Position numbers and translations under genes: made by a program
From: Leptofilum sp965223285
Lineage (GTDB): Bacteria; Chloroflexota; Anaerolineae; Promineifilales; Promineifilaceae
Direction: 5' to 3'
Length of the DNA stretch: 64,000 nucleotides
NCBI RefSeq assembly: GCF_965223285.1
Contig: NZ_OZ244997.1
Span: 806,001 to 870,000, forward strand
Shown: in pieces, positions 15,842 to 24,452 of the stretch
How positions within the stretch are numbered: the first letter of the stretch is position 1
Layout of the letters: every line of letters starts with the position of its first letter
The notes under the pieces: model-generated
What the model was told of the DNA's origin: nothing
Seen by the model: only the letters and a program-made list of their open reading frames with translations
Databases searched by the model: none

Positions 15842-18800
15842 TTACACCAACAGACAATGGTAAGGTAAAGGTGAACGTGCTGCCCACGCCCCACTCGCTT
15901 TCCGCCCATATTTTACCGCCTAGCATCTCTACCAATTGCTGGCAAATTGATAAACCCAATCCGGTGCCTTCGTGTACCCGGTCGGTTCCCATGTCAATTT
16001 GTCGGAACGGTTGAAAAAGCTTGTCTATATCCTCCGCTTTAATCCCAATACCAGTATCAACAATACGCATTTCCAACTCATTGTCAACAACTCGGCCTTC
16101 AATTTTTATTTCACCCCGATTACTATATTTAATCGCATTATTGATCAGGTTGATGAAGATTTGCTCCACCCGTCGCTGGTCGCTGACAATTGGTCCTACT
16201 TCCGGCTTAAAACTGACGCTAATGGCTAACCCTTTTTGCACCGCCAGCGGAATCACACTCTTTACGACCTTATTCACCACGTCGCGCACGTTAAAAGCGG
16301 ACAGAGACAGTTCCATTTGATTGGCACCAATTTTGGAAATGTCTAGCACATCGTTGATCAGAGCCAGCAGGTGGCGAGAACTGCTGCGCACCATGCCTAA
16401 CTGTTTCTTTTGTTCATCATTTAGGGGGCCGGCCAATTCTTGAAGGATGATGCCGGTAAACCCAATAATGGAGTTGAGCGGCGTGCGCAGTTCATGAGAC
16501 ATGGACGCTAGAAAGGCGGATTTAAGTCGATCTGCTTCTTGGGCTGCTTCATAAAGGCGGGCATTTTCGATGGCGATGGCCGCCTGCCCAGCTAGAGAGG
16601 TCACCAGGTTCAAGTCGGCAGAAGTAAACGGTTCTTTGTTACGGCCGTTTATCACCGTCAGCGTGCCAATCACCTCGTCGCGGATTAGGAGCGGGGCCAC
16701 AGCGGCGGCTTTATCACCGCTGCGTTTGGCATCAGCCAAGGCCACGCCTCTATTCCGCTCGTCGGTGCTGATGTCAGCCACCAGCGTCGGCTTTTTTTGG
16801 CGCAGCACCCAGCCGCTGATCCCTTGTTCGACTTCCGCAAAGGAATAGGGGCTTATTTCTTCCCGGCGAAAGCCAGATTTGACTACCCGGATAAGCCGTT
16901 CTTCCGCCACATCAACCAATAAAATGACGCTCTTATCAGCATTTGTCACTTGGATAGCACGGTCAACGATGGTTTGGAGCATGGTGTCCAGTTCCAACGT
17001 CGCCGTGATCTCTTTGCCCACTTCGTACAGTGCTGCTAATTCCGCTGCCCGTTGCGTCGTCTCTTCATATAGCTGCACTTTGGTGATGGCGGCGGCGGCG
17101 CGGTTGGCAACGGCCGTTAAAAAGTCTAGGTCATCTGGTGTATAAGTGCGCGGCTGCTGGTCAAGCGCATATAAAACACCCAAAGCGTCCGCCCCATCCA
17201 ACAAGGGAACGCCAGCGTACGCCTGCAAACCAAATTCGGTCAGCATCCGATTGGCACTAAACGGATCATCTCGTATATCTGTTACAACCACAGGCTCACA
17301 ATGATCCACAATCCAGCGCGTGGCACCACTGCGGCGACGCACCCGCCGCGCCCCCGCTGCCGGGGGCTGCTGCGGTACAGTAGAAGCGCTTTGCGAAAAA
17401 CGCTCGGTTTGCGGCTCCCAAAGGATAATGCTGGCACCGCCGCTGGCCGGTAAAAGTTCTGTCGTGATTTGCACAATGCGGTCGAGGACAGCCTTTAGTT
17501 CACGGGGCTGATTGATAGCCAATTCTACATCGGCCAGAGCCGCCTGGCGGCGGTATTGCCGCGCTAATTCGGTTGTACGTTCAGCCACGTGCTGTTCCAG
17601 CACTTCTGTATGCTGTTTTATTTGCTCACGTAAACGCGTTTGGTGAATGGCGATAGCCAACTGGGCCGCCACTTCCTGGGCAATCTCTATATGCTTGGGC
17701 AGAAACGCACCAGGGCTGCTTTCCCATAAATTGAGGGAGCCGAACAATTCGTCTTGGACGATCAGAGGGATGTGAACACCGGAACGCATACCTTCAGCAC
17801 GGAGAGGAGCAGATATTTGTTCGAGTGCCTGGTCGGCTTTTATCTCGACAATTTGACCCCGCTGCAACGCTGCGACCATGTTTGCAAACGGGGCCAATGA
17901 GACGCGTGAACCTTCCTGCGATTGAGGCGAGACCCCATTTGCCTCGACGACCAGCGTCTCCGCTTCGTTGGTTGCCCAATCAATTAGAGGCACGCTGGCG
18001 CGTACGCTGGGCGTTAGGCTCCGGACATGTTTTAAGGCTGCTCGGATTATTCCTTCAATCGGCTCCGCTGTCAGAATGCCCTGGTCAATTTGGTGCAGGG
18101 CATTTAAGCGTGCGGCGCGTTGTTCGCTGGCGGCGTACAGTTGGGCGTGGGCAATGGCGATGGCTGCCTGGTCAATGATCGCGCCCAGCAAGCGTAGCGT
18201 GTCGTCGCCAACTGTGAGTGCTTTAGTGAAATGGGTTAACTCAACCAGCCCAATTGTTTCATCTTTAAGCCGTAGGGGAAAGCCCACCAGAGTGCGTTTG
18301 CCTCGTTCGGCAACCTCTTCCTCAGCGTCGGGCCAGACAAAAACCGGTTCATCGCTTTCCAGCACGCTTGCCAGAAGCGGATAATCAGCTATGCGGGATG
18401 CCGGGCCCCTACTGAGCGACCAAATCAGTTCGCTGTATATGGCGGCTACGTGCATGATCCTGGCCGCCGGTTTCCAGGCCCAGAGGTAGCAAACGCGGTA
18501 GTTGCTGATAGTCACAAGTTTTTCGGCCAGGGCAAGGAGGTCTTCGCTGTCGTTTATCCACAAAGGCGCACCCATCCAGGCTGCTGCTTCGTGTAAAACC
18601 TCCTGGCAGCGGGTGAGCGCAGCCTGGTCATGGGCCAATGTATCTGTGGTATCACCAATCGTCACCAGGCCAATGATGCGTTCCTTGGTACGCAGCGGGA
18701 GCACCAGCAAAGTTGTGACGCCGATATACTGCATAAAGGCCAGTTCTGTTTCGCTGGTGTGGTTATGGTCACGATGCATAATGGCTGGTTCACCACTGGT

Positions 18801-20402
18801 CAATGCGTGTTCGGCCGTTGGGTAATCGGTCAATTGATATGTCATGCCTGTTTCTGGCAGTCGGCTGATGCGGGCATCGGCGGCTAGCTCATATATTTGC
18901 TGCCGTTCTTGGTCTAAGCCGTAAATAATACTGCCCTGGAACCCGCCAATCTCTCGCAGTTGGCGGGATAATGTGAGCAATATTTGGCCTAAATCAAGCG
19001 AAGAGGCAACGGCCGTTCCCGTTTTCAGCAGCGACTCGGCAATTTCTCGTTGGCGGCGTTCAGCTTTGTGCAATTTTTCTAACCGCTCGGCCGACTGCTG
19101 TAAGGCCAATTCGGCCTGCTTACGCTGGCTAATGTCGCGCGATATGGTGAGCAGACAATCTTCACCATTAAATTTAATCATCTCCGCCGACATTAAGACG
19201 ACGCCCGTTTCGCCAGATTTGAGGTGATAACCGGCCTCAAAATTACGCACGGCACCCTGGACTTGCAATATCTGGATAAATTGGTCACGCTGGCCGGGGT
19301 CTGTCCACAGTTCCAACTCGAAGGCGGTATGGTCAATCACTTCGTCACGGCTGTAGCCGGTTGATTGTAAGAACCGCTCGTTCACTTCCAGAAAACGGCC
19401 GTCAGCCAGCGAGCTTATCATAATCGAGTCGGGACTGGAACGAAACGCAATGGCAAATCTTTCTTCAGACTGACGCTGCGCCTGTCCGATTTTGGCCCGC
19501 TCGGCGAGCGCCGCCGCTATCGCCAGGGTAGATACGGTAACCACAGCTAAATAGGTTTGCAAGGCCAGGATAGAATCAACGGCCGTTTCTGCAATGAAAG
19601 GGCCGATATTTTGCACCGTGTACCAAACAGCCGCTGCCGCCGTGGCCAAAATGCCTGCCGTTGCCCCATGCCGGCCAAGCCGAAGCGCAACCCAAACGAG
19701 AATGGCAATCACCAGGTACTCCAGACGGTAGACAGTGACGAAGGGCAAAATAGCTGGGGCATTAAAGGTTAACCAGGCAATAACGGCCAGCAAGCCGAAC
19801 ACAAAAAAAGACTCGATCAGGCGGCGGGGTGTCCAGGTCGGACGTTCTTGTCCCAGCCAAACACATAGGAAAGGAGTTATGATCAGTGCGCCTAAGACGT
19901 TCCCGGTCCACCAGGTTTGCCACAGTGGTCCCACGTCGGCCCAATTGATAGACCCCACCCAAAGCAGGCTGGTCACACCGAGCGTGGCACTGGTTGTTGT
20001 ACCCAGCATCACCGCCAGGATGAATTTGACTGCGTTTTGGGGGTTGGCAAACGGGTTTTTTCGGCTGCCTGTCCAGTGCTGAACAAGATAGGTGCTGGAG
20101 AAACCTTCTAGAGAGCCATCGCTGATGGAGATTAGCAGGAACAGAAAGTAGGTGATAGGGGGAAATGCGTCTAAAGGATAAACGGCCGTAAACGACAGCA
20201 GTTCACCCAGAACAATACCGGGCCAAATGCGCTTGCCCCACAGCATAAAGGCAGCCACGGCAACGCCTGTCGCTGGCCACACAGGGGATACGGCCGTCTC
20301 GGGAAAAGACAAAACGAGACCCAATCGAGAGACGCCAAAATAAGCGCCGGCCACAATCACTACCTGGATAAGCCATGTTCGTAAGTTAGCGTGTTGATTC
20401 AT
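15828..20402 (-). CDS. MASE1-PAS-multi-GAF sensor histidine kinase
   Basis: About 1524 residues from the ATG at 20400-20402 (an ATG 15 bases upstream is possible). Residues about 10-310 are a MASE1 integral-membrane sensor (GVSRLGLVLSFPETAVSPVW then PATGVAVA is diagnostic). A PAS domain follows (about 325-445: RSSPDSIMISSLADGRFLEV), then about five GAF-type domains separated by coiled coils, HisKA (ASMSHELRTPLNS, His about 1302) and HATPase_c (NLINNAIKYS, DTGIGIKAED, GTGLGLSI). It autophosphorylates and would feed the receivers encoded downstream. Five stacked GAF domains are unusual and imply several small-molecule or redox inputs. The 4.6-kb frame is intact, an argument against general sequencing error in the window. 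Confidence 0.93.
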   Translation of the reverse strand: MNQHANLRTWLIQVVIVAGAYFGVSRLGLVLSFPETAVSPVWPATGVAVAAFMLWGKRIWPGIVLGELLSFTAVYPLDAFPPITYFLFLLISISDGSLEGFSSTYLVQHWTGSRKNPFANPQNAVKFILAVMLGTTTSATLGVTSLLWVGSINWADVGPLWQTWWTGNVLGALIITPFLCVWLGQERPTWTPRRLIESFFVFGLLAVIAWLTFNAPAILPFVTVYRLEYLVIAILVWVALRLGRHGATAGILATAAAAVWYTVQNIGPFIAETAVDSILALQTYLAVVTVSTLAIAAALAERAKIGQAQRQSEERFAIAFRSSPDSIMISSLADGRFLEVNERFLQSTGYSRDEVIDHTAFELELWTDPGQRDQFIQILQVQGAVRNFEAGYHLKSGETGVVLMSAEMIKFNGEDCLLTISRDISQRKQAELALQQSAERLEKLHKAERRQREIAESLLKTGTAVASSLDLGQILLTLSRQLREIGGFQGSIIYGLDQERQQIYELAADARISRLPETGMTYQLTDYPTAEHALTSGEPAIMHRDHNHTSETELAFMQYIGVTTLLVLPLRTKERIIGLVTIGDTTDTLAHDQAALTRCQEVLHEAAAWMGAPLWINDSEDLLALAEKLVTISNYRVCYLWAWKPAARIMHVAAIYSELIWSLSRGPASRIADYPLLASVLESDEPVFVWPDAEEEVAERGKRTLVGFPLRLKDETIGLVELTHFTKALTVGDDTLRLLGAIIDQAAIAIAHAQLYAASEQRAARLNALHQIDQGILTAEPIEGIIRAALKHVRSLTPSVRASVPLIDWATNEAETLVVEANGVSPQSQEGSRVSLAPFANMVAALQRGQIVEIKADQALEQISAPLRAEGMRSGVHIPLIVQDELFGSLNLWESSPGAFLPKHIEIAQEVAAQLAIAIHQTRLREQIKQHTEVLEQHVAERTTELARQYRRQAALADVELAINQPRELKAVLDRIVQITTELLPASGGASIILWEPQTERFSQSASTVPQQPPAAGARRVRRRSGATRWIVDHCEPVVVTDIRDDPFSANRMLTEFGLQAYAGVPLLDGADALGVLYALDQQPRTYTPDDLDFLTAVANRAAAAITKVQLYEETTQRAAELAALYEVGKEITATLELDTMLQTIVDRAIQVTNADKSVILLVDVAEERLIRVVKSGFRREEISPYSFAEVEQGISGWVLRQKKPTLVADISTDERNRGVALADAKRSGDKAAAVAPLLIRDEVIGTLTVINGRNKEPFTSADLNLVTSLAGQAAIAIENARLYEAAQEADRLKSAFLASMSHELRTPLNSIIGFTGIILQELAGPLNDEQKKQLGMVRSSSRHLLALINDVLDISKIGANQMELSLSAFNVRDVVNKVVKSVIPLAVQKGLAISVSFKPEVGPIVSDQRRVEQIFINLINNAIKYSNRGEIKIEGRVVDNELEMRIVDTGIGIKAEDIDKLFQPFRQIDMGTDRVHEGTGLGLSICQQLVEMLGGKIWAESEWGVGSTFTFTLPLSVGVNDEN

Positions 20403-20574
20403 TCTGAGAATGCACATAGAGGATGCGGATTCTGGTCATATTTATTGAACGCACCCCTTTACCGCTTGAAATAATGCCACATTCCTCTCAGAACAGCAAT
20501 GAGGCAGAATTACCAGGGTGGCTGGAGAGATCGTTGATAGGGGGCGGCCCGCTGCTAGGCACTACCATTAACCC

Positions 20575-20604
20575 GTGATGCGTGACTGTCAAGTCACGCA
20601 TCAC
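20575..20604 (-). terminator. Perfect 12-bp hairpin downstream of dinB
   Basis: GTGATGCGTGAC (20575-20586) and GTCACGCATCAC (20593-20604) pair perfectly around a 6-base loop, 8 bases after the dinB stop codon. No strong T-run, so it may act with Rho or as an mRNA-stabilising structure. The remaining gap up to the kinase start near 20402 holds nothing else recognisable. Confidence 0.75.
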
Positions 20605-20611
20605 GCATCAC

Positions 20612-21853
20612 TTATTTGGGGAAGTTAAAGCCTAGCTGCCGAACCTGAACGGCTTCAATTTTGCTGACGCCAACGCCCAGTAGGCGCATCTTTTGGCCAG
20701 GGGGCCAATGCTCTGCCCAAATCGCCTCGGCCACAGTGTAGATTGTTTCTGCATCATCAATGCCCACCTCCAGCGAACGCTGCCGAGTGAAGGTGGTGAA
20801 ATCGGCCCAACGAAACTTGACCGTGACGGTGTGGGCCACCAACTGTCGCTTTTGCAGTGATTGGGCCACCCGCTCGGCCATCTTTTGTAGCTGAATACGC
20901 AGTCGTTCCGGGTCGCTCACGTCTTGGCTAAAGGTCCATTCCTGGCTGATGCTTTTGGCCATGCCGCGGTCAGATTTGACGGTACGGCCGTCCACCCCCC
21001 GCGCTCTTTCCTTCAACGATGCTCCCTGGCTGCCTAGCGCACCCTGCAGCAGTCCCAAATCGGCCAGGGCTAGCTGCTGGCAGGTGTGGATGTTGAGCTT
21101 GGCTAACTTTTCGGCCGTGCGCGGGCCAATGCCGTGGATGGCACGCGTGGGTAGTGGGGCCAAAAAGGCAGCTTCCTCCCCCGGCGGCACGATGGTAAAC
21201 CCTTCCGGCTTGTCATGGTCGGAGGCGACTTTGGCCACCAACTTGCTGCTGGACAGACCCACGGAGCAGGGCAGGCTGGTTTTTGTCTTCACCGCTGCCT
21301 TGATTTCGGCAGCTTTTTCTTCGGGATTGTCCCAGGCGGACAGATCCACATACGCTTCATCCACGCTCATCTGCTCGACGGGCCCATAGCTCTCTAAGAT
21401 AGACATCACTTGCTTGGAACATTCGCGAATGCGCTTCCAGTTGGCGGGGGCAATTTTAAGATTGGGGCAAAGGCGTACGGCCGTACTCATGGGCATGGCA
21501 GAGCGTACCCCTTTTGCTCGCGCTTCGTAGCTGGCAGAGGCGACCACGCCGCGCTGATCTGGCTGGCCACCAATGGCTAACGGCCGTTCCGCATCCTCCG
21601 AGTTATCCAAAATATGCACATTGACATAAAATGCGTCCATATCCAGATGTAAAATAGCGCGGGGCCAGTTTTTTTTGGCCACAGAGGTTTTAGAGATTGG
21701 GTTTGATTTTTCTTGAGACTCGGTTTGCTCTGGGTCTTTTTGGGCGGAATCGTCCTTTAGAGAACTTGATGCCGGAAACGCCGAGGGTTGGGAGCTTGAA
21801 CGCAACCCCTCTTTTTTCTCTGTGTCCTCTGTGGCTTTCTTATTAAAACTCAT
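20612..21853 (-). CDS. dinB: DNA polymerase IV (Y-family)
   Basis: 413 residues. The polymerase proper begins near residue 66 with AILHLDMDAFYVNVH (first catalytic Asp, steric-gate region) and continues with SVDEAYVDLS (catalytic Asp-Glu) and the thumb/little-finger region to a normal C-terminus. It copies damaged templates in translesion synthesis. The first 60 or so residues (ATEDTEKKEG, then Ser/Gln/Lys-rich) are not part of the family. Their DNA contains the dispersed word GCCACAGAGGACACAGAG, so the N-terminus is a captured repeat or the true start is internal. The gene overlaps the upstream lipoprotein gene by 4 bases (ATGA). Confidence 0.9.
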   Translation of the reverse strand: MSFNKKATEDTEKKEGLRSSSQPSAFPASSSLKDDSAQKDPEQTESQEKSNPISKTSVAKKNWPRAILHLDMDAFYVNVHILDNSEDAERPLAIGGQPDQRGVVASASYEARAKGVRSAMPMSTAVRLCPNLKIAPANWKRIRECSKQVMSILESYGPVEQMSVDEAYVDLSAWDNPEEKAAEIKAAVKTKTSLPCSVGLSSSKLVAKVASDHDKPEGFTIVPPGEEAAFLAPLPTRAIHGIGPRTAEKLAKLNIHTCQQLALADLGLLQGALGSQGASLKERARGVDGRTVKSDRGMAKSISQEWTFSQDVSDPERLRIQLQKMAERVAQSLQKRQLVAHTVTVKFRWADFTTFTRQRSLEVGIDDAETIYTVAEAIWAEHWPPGQKMRLLGVGVSKIEAVQVRQLGFNFPK

Positions 21854-23229
21854 GGGGCGTATCGCTCCGGTTCGATGGGGGCTTTCGCGGGGGCTTGAGG
21901 TGCGCTGAAATAAGTTTGCAGGCTCAACTGCGTTACGGGCGCAATGAGCTGCTGTGCCTGGTTGGCAATGTCGGCAAAATTGCCGCCCAAAAACCAGATG
22001 GCCGCCCCTTTCACCTCTGGGTACGGAGCATACAGTCGGGCAGCCCAGGTGATGTCGCGCAACGCTTGTTCTGGGGATGGCACCGTCTCATACGTCCAGC
22101 CCCATTCGGTGATGAGCACGGTGGGGCGGGGAATGCCCAAGCCATCGGCCACCTCAAAAAGCGTTTGGAACCGACCCAGCTTGTACGGATATTCGTGGCC
22201 GATCTCGTCCACCAGGTAGCTGTATTCGTGCAGGGCGATGGCCAGCCGATTGGGATTGTTGCCCGCCAGCCGCAAAAAGGCAACCATGCTGGGCGTTTGC
22301 CAATCTTCCGGCTCTGGTTCGCCAGAGGCCCAGCCAAACGCCGCCCAGCGGAAGCCATCGTTCAGGGCCAGTTCGGCCGTTTTGAGGGCAAACTGCCCCA
22401 GCCATTCCGCCACGTTTTTATCCACCTCGTTAATTGTTTCCAGCCAGACCAGGTTGGGATCTAACTCTGGTGGGAAGGCGTCCCGGTGCATTTGCCAATG
22501 GATTTCGGCGGCTTGGGCTGCCGGCAGGCTGTAATTTGGCACGTTCCAGTCGTAATTGGAGCCGCCCAGCGAGGCGCGGCGGTACACCAGCACGTGCGGC
22601 ACGCCGCTTTGCCGCCTAATTTCTTGAGCCACAAAGAGCGGTTGGGCGTTGTCTACGCTTTTGAGGAAGAAGGGAATGCCAGCGGCGTCCAGGGCGCGCA
22701 TCCATGCTTCCAGCCCCTCGCTGTTGCCGCCAATGCCAGTGTGGAAGCCGATTTTGATGGGTGCCAACGTTAAGCTCTGAGCGGCGAGTTCGGCGCGAAC
22801 GGCCGTAAAATCCACAGTGGGAATGGGCGTTGGTGAAGGCAAAGGCGTGTTCGTGGGCGGCAGCAGGGTTGCCGTGGCGGGATTATCCCCGTTGATCAGC
22901 GGCAGGAAGAGGTCGCTACCTTGGCCATCCAGCGTGGCAGCGGGCAGCGGCGTGAAGATGAGTTCGGCGGTGGGGCTGCTGGCCGGATACGCTGCCGTAA
23001 CGGGAACGGCCGTTGGCAAGGGATACCCAACCGGAGACGGGCTGGCCTCGCTGATAGCTGCCGGGGTGTTGAGGGCGGGTGGCTCCACAGTGGGGGTTGG
23101 CGTTGGTGAGGATTGGCAGGCAGATACGGCCGTTACCCACAGCAATCCCAGCAAAATTTGCCAGATTCGCCGAGCCTGCGCTGGCCATCTCCACTGTTTA
23201 CCGTACGCGGAGCGGTCGCGCAGCGACAT
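21850..23229 (-). CDS. Lipoprotein with glycoside hydrolase-like TIM barrel
   Basis: 459 residues from the ATG at 23227-23229 (a TTG 30 bases upstream is possible). The signal ends in a lipobox, VTAVSAC. A Pro/Thr/Ser-rich linker of about 120 residues follows and includes DLFLPLING. The catalytic region begins near residue 150 and looks like a clan-A glycoside hydrolase: LETINEVD gives the Asn-Glu acid/base pair, ITEWGW a candidate nucleophile Glu. The substrate is unknown; GH5 and GH39 are the closest patterns in my reading. It sits between the M24 peptidase and dinB with overlaps at both ends, so all three may be co-transcribed. Confidence 0.72.
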   Translation of the reverse strand: MSLRDRSAYGKQWRWPAQARRIWQILLGLLWVTAVSACQSSPTPTPTVEPPALNTPAAISEASPSPVGYPLPTAVPVTAAYPASSPTAELIFTPLPAATLDGQGSDLFLPLINGDNPATATLLPPTNTPLPSPTPIPTVDFTAVRAELAAQSLTLAPIKIGFHTGIGGNSEGLEAWMRALDAAGIPFFLKSVDNAQPLFVAQEIRRQSGVPHVLVYRRASLGGSNYDWNVPNYSLPAAQAAEIHWQMHRDAFPPELDPNLVWLETINEVDKNVAEWLGQFALKTAELALNDGFRWAAFGWASGEPEPEDWQTPSMVAFLRLAGNNPNRLAIALHEYSYLVDEIGHEYPYKLGRFQTLFEVADGLGIPRPTVLITEWGWTYETVPSPEQALRDITWAARLYAPYPEVKGAAIWFLGGNFADIANQAQQLIAPVTQLSLQTYFSAPQAPAKAPIEPERYAP

Positions 23230-23251
23230 TACTGAATACCGGATACCGATT

Positions 23252-24355
23252 TTACCCAACCGTGATCAACTCGCGGGTCATCGTGGTGAGGCTGCGATGT
23301 CCGTCTGCGGTAATGACAACATTGTCTTCGATGCGGACGCCGCCGCGACCTGGCAGGTAGATGCCTGGCTCTACGGTGAACACATTGCCGACTGCCAGCG
23401 GATCGGTGTTGGCTTCCATCATGTAGGGCGGCTCATGCCCTTCCACGCCGAGGCCATGCCCGGTGCGGTGAATGAAGTAGTCGCCGTAGCCTGCATCATC
23501 AATCACCTCGCGGGCGGCGCGGTCCACATCCTGGCCCGTGGCACCGGGGCGCGAAGCCAGCACGCCCTGCTGATTGGCCAGCTTTACCGTCTCGTAGATG
23601 TGGCGCAGTTCAGCATCAATGGCCCCCACGGCAAAGGTGCGGGTAATGTCCGACGGGTAGCCATCCACCAGACAGCCCCAATCAATGACGAGCAGATCGC
23701 CTTCTTGCAACGGCCGTTCCGTGGGTACCGCGTGGGGCGAAGCTCCGTTGGGGCCGCCGGAGACGATGGGGCCGAAGGCAATTGCGTCTGCCCCTTCATC
23801 TAGCTGAAGTTGGGTCAACATCGCCGCTATCTGCTTTTCCGTCATGCCCACCTCAATTTGGGGAATCAGCCGCTCCATGGCCCGTTCGGCTATGCCGATG
23901 GCTCGCTCCATCGTGGCAATTTCCCCCGCATCCTTCACGGCGCGTAACGCCATCAGGATGGGTTCGGCGTGGGTGGTGGTGAGGCCAGGCGCATACCGCT
24001 TAAGCAGTTCCAGTTCCAGCACGCGCATGTGCAGTGCCTCTACCGCCAGCAAATAGTCGGACAGCTCCAGATGGGCACAGGCCTGCTGGAATGCGGCCGT
24101 GTACCCTTCGTCGTCGCTCCAGGCGAAGATGCGCTCCTCCGGGATGCCAGCGGCGCGGGCTTTCATGGCCTCCAAACTAGGAATGACGATAGCCGGTTCG
24201 TCGTCGGCGGGAAAGAAAAGCACAATCGGTCGTTCGCTCACATGGGAATGGATGCCGCTGAGGTAAGCCATGTTGGGGCCTGGCACTAGGGCGATGCCAT
24301 CTACGCCGTGCGCCAGAATTTGGCGGGTGAGTTTGTCGAGACGGTTTTGGTTCAT
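23252..24355 (-). CDS. M24 family Xaa-Pro peptidase
   Basis: 367 residues: a creatinase-like N-terminal domain (1-130) and a pita-bread M24 catalytic domain. Metal ligands are visible: Asp in LVIDWGCLVDG, Asp in YPSDITRTF, His in HRTGHGLGVEGHEPPY, Glu in FTVEPGIY and Glu in VRIEDNVV. Members remove an N-terminal residue preceding proline; cytoplasmic. The 5' end follows the crtI2 gene by about 97 bases, and its 3' end overlaps the frame of the lipoprotein gene. Confidence 0.9.
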   Translation of the reverse strand: MNQNRLDKLTRQILAHGVDGIALVPGPNMAYLSGIHSHVSERPIVLFFPADDEPAIVIPSLEAMKARAAGIPEERIFAWSDDEGYTAAFQQACAHLELSDYLLAVEALHMRVLELELLKRYAPGLTTTHAEPILMALRAVKDAGEIATMERAIGIAERAMERLIPQIEVGMTEKQIAAMLTQLQLDEGADAIAFGPIVSGGPNGASPHAVPTERPLQEGDLLVIDWGCLVDGYPSDITRTFAVGAIDAELRHIYETVKLANQQGVLASRPGATGQDVDRAAREVIDDAGYGDYFIHRTGHGLGVEGHEPPYMMEANTDPLAVGNVFTVEPGIYLPGRGGVRIEDNVVITADGHRSLTTMTRELITVG

Positions 24356-24452
24356 GCGATCAGTTCCTTAAATAATATTATCCGCCGATTTTACAGATTT
24401 TCGCAGATTTTGTCCGTAAATCTGTGCGATCTCTTATCGGAAGACTCAGAAT

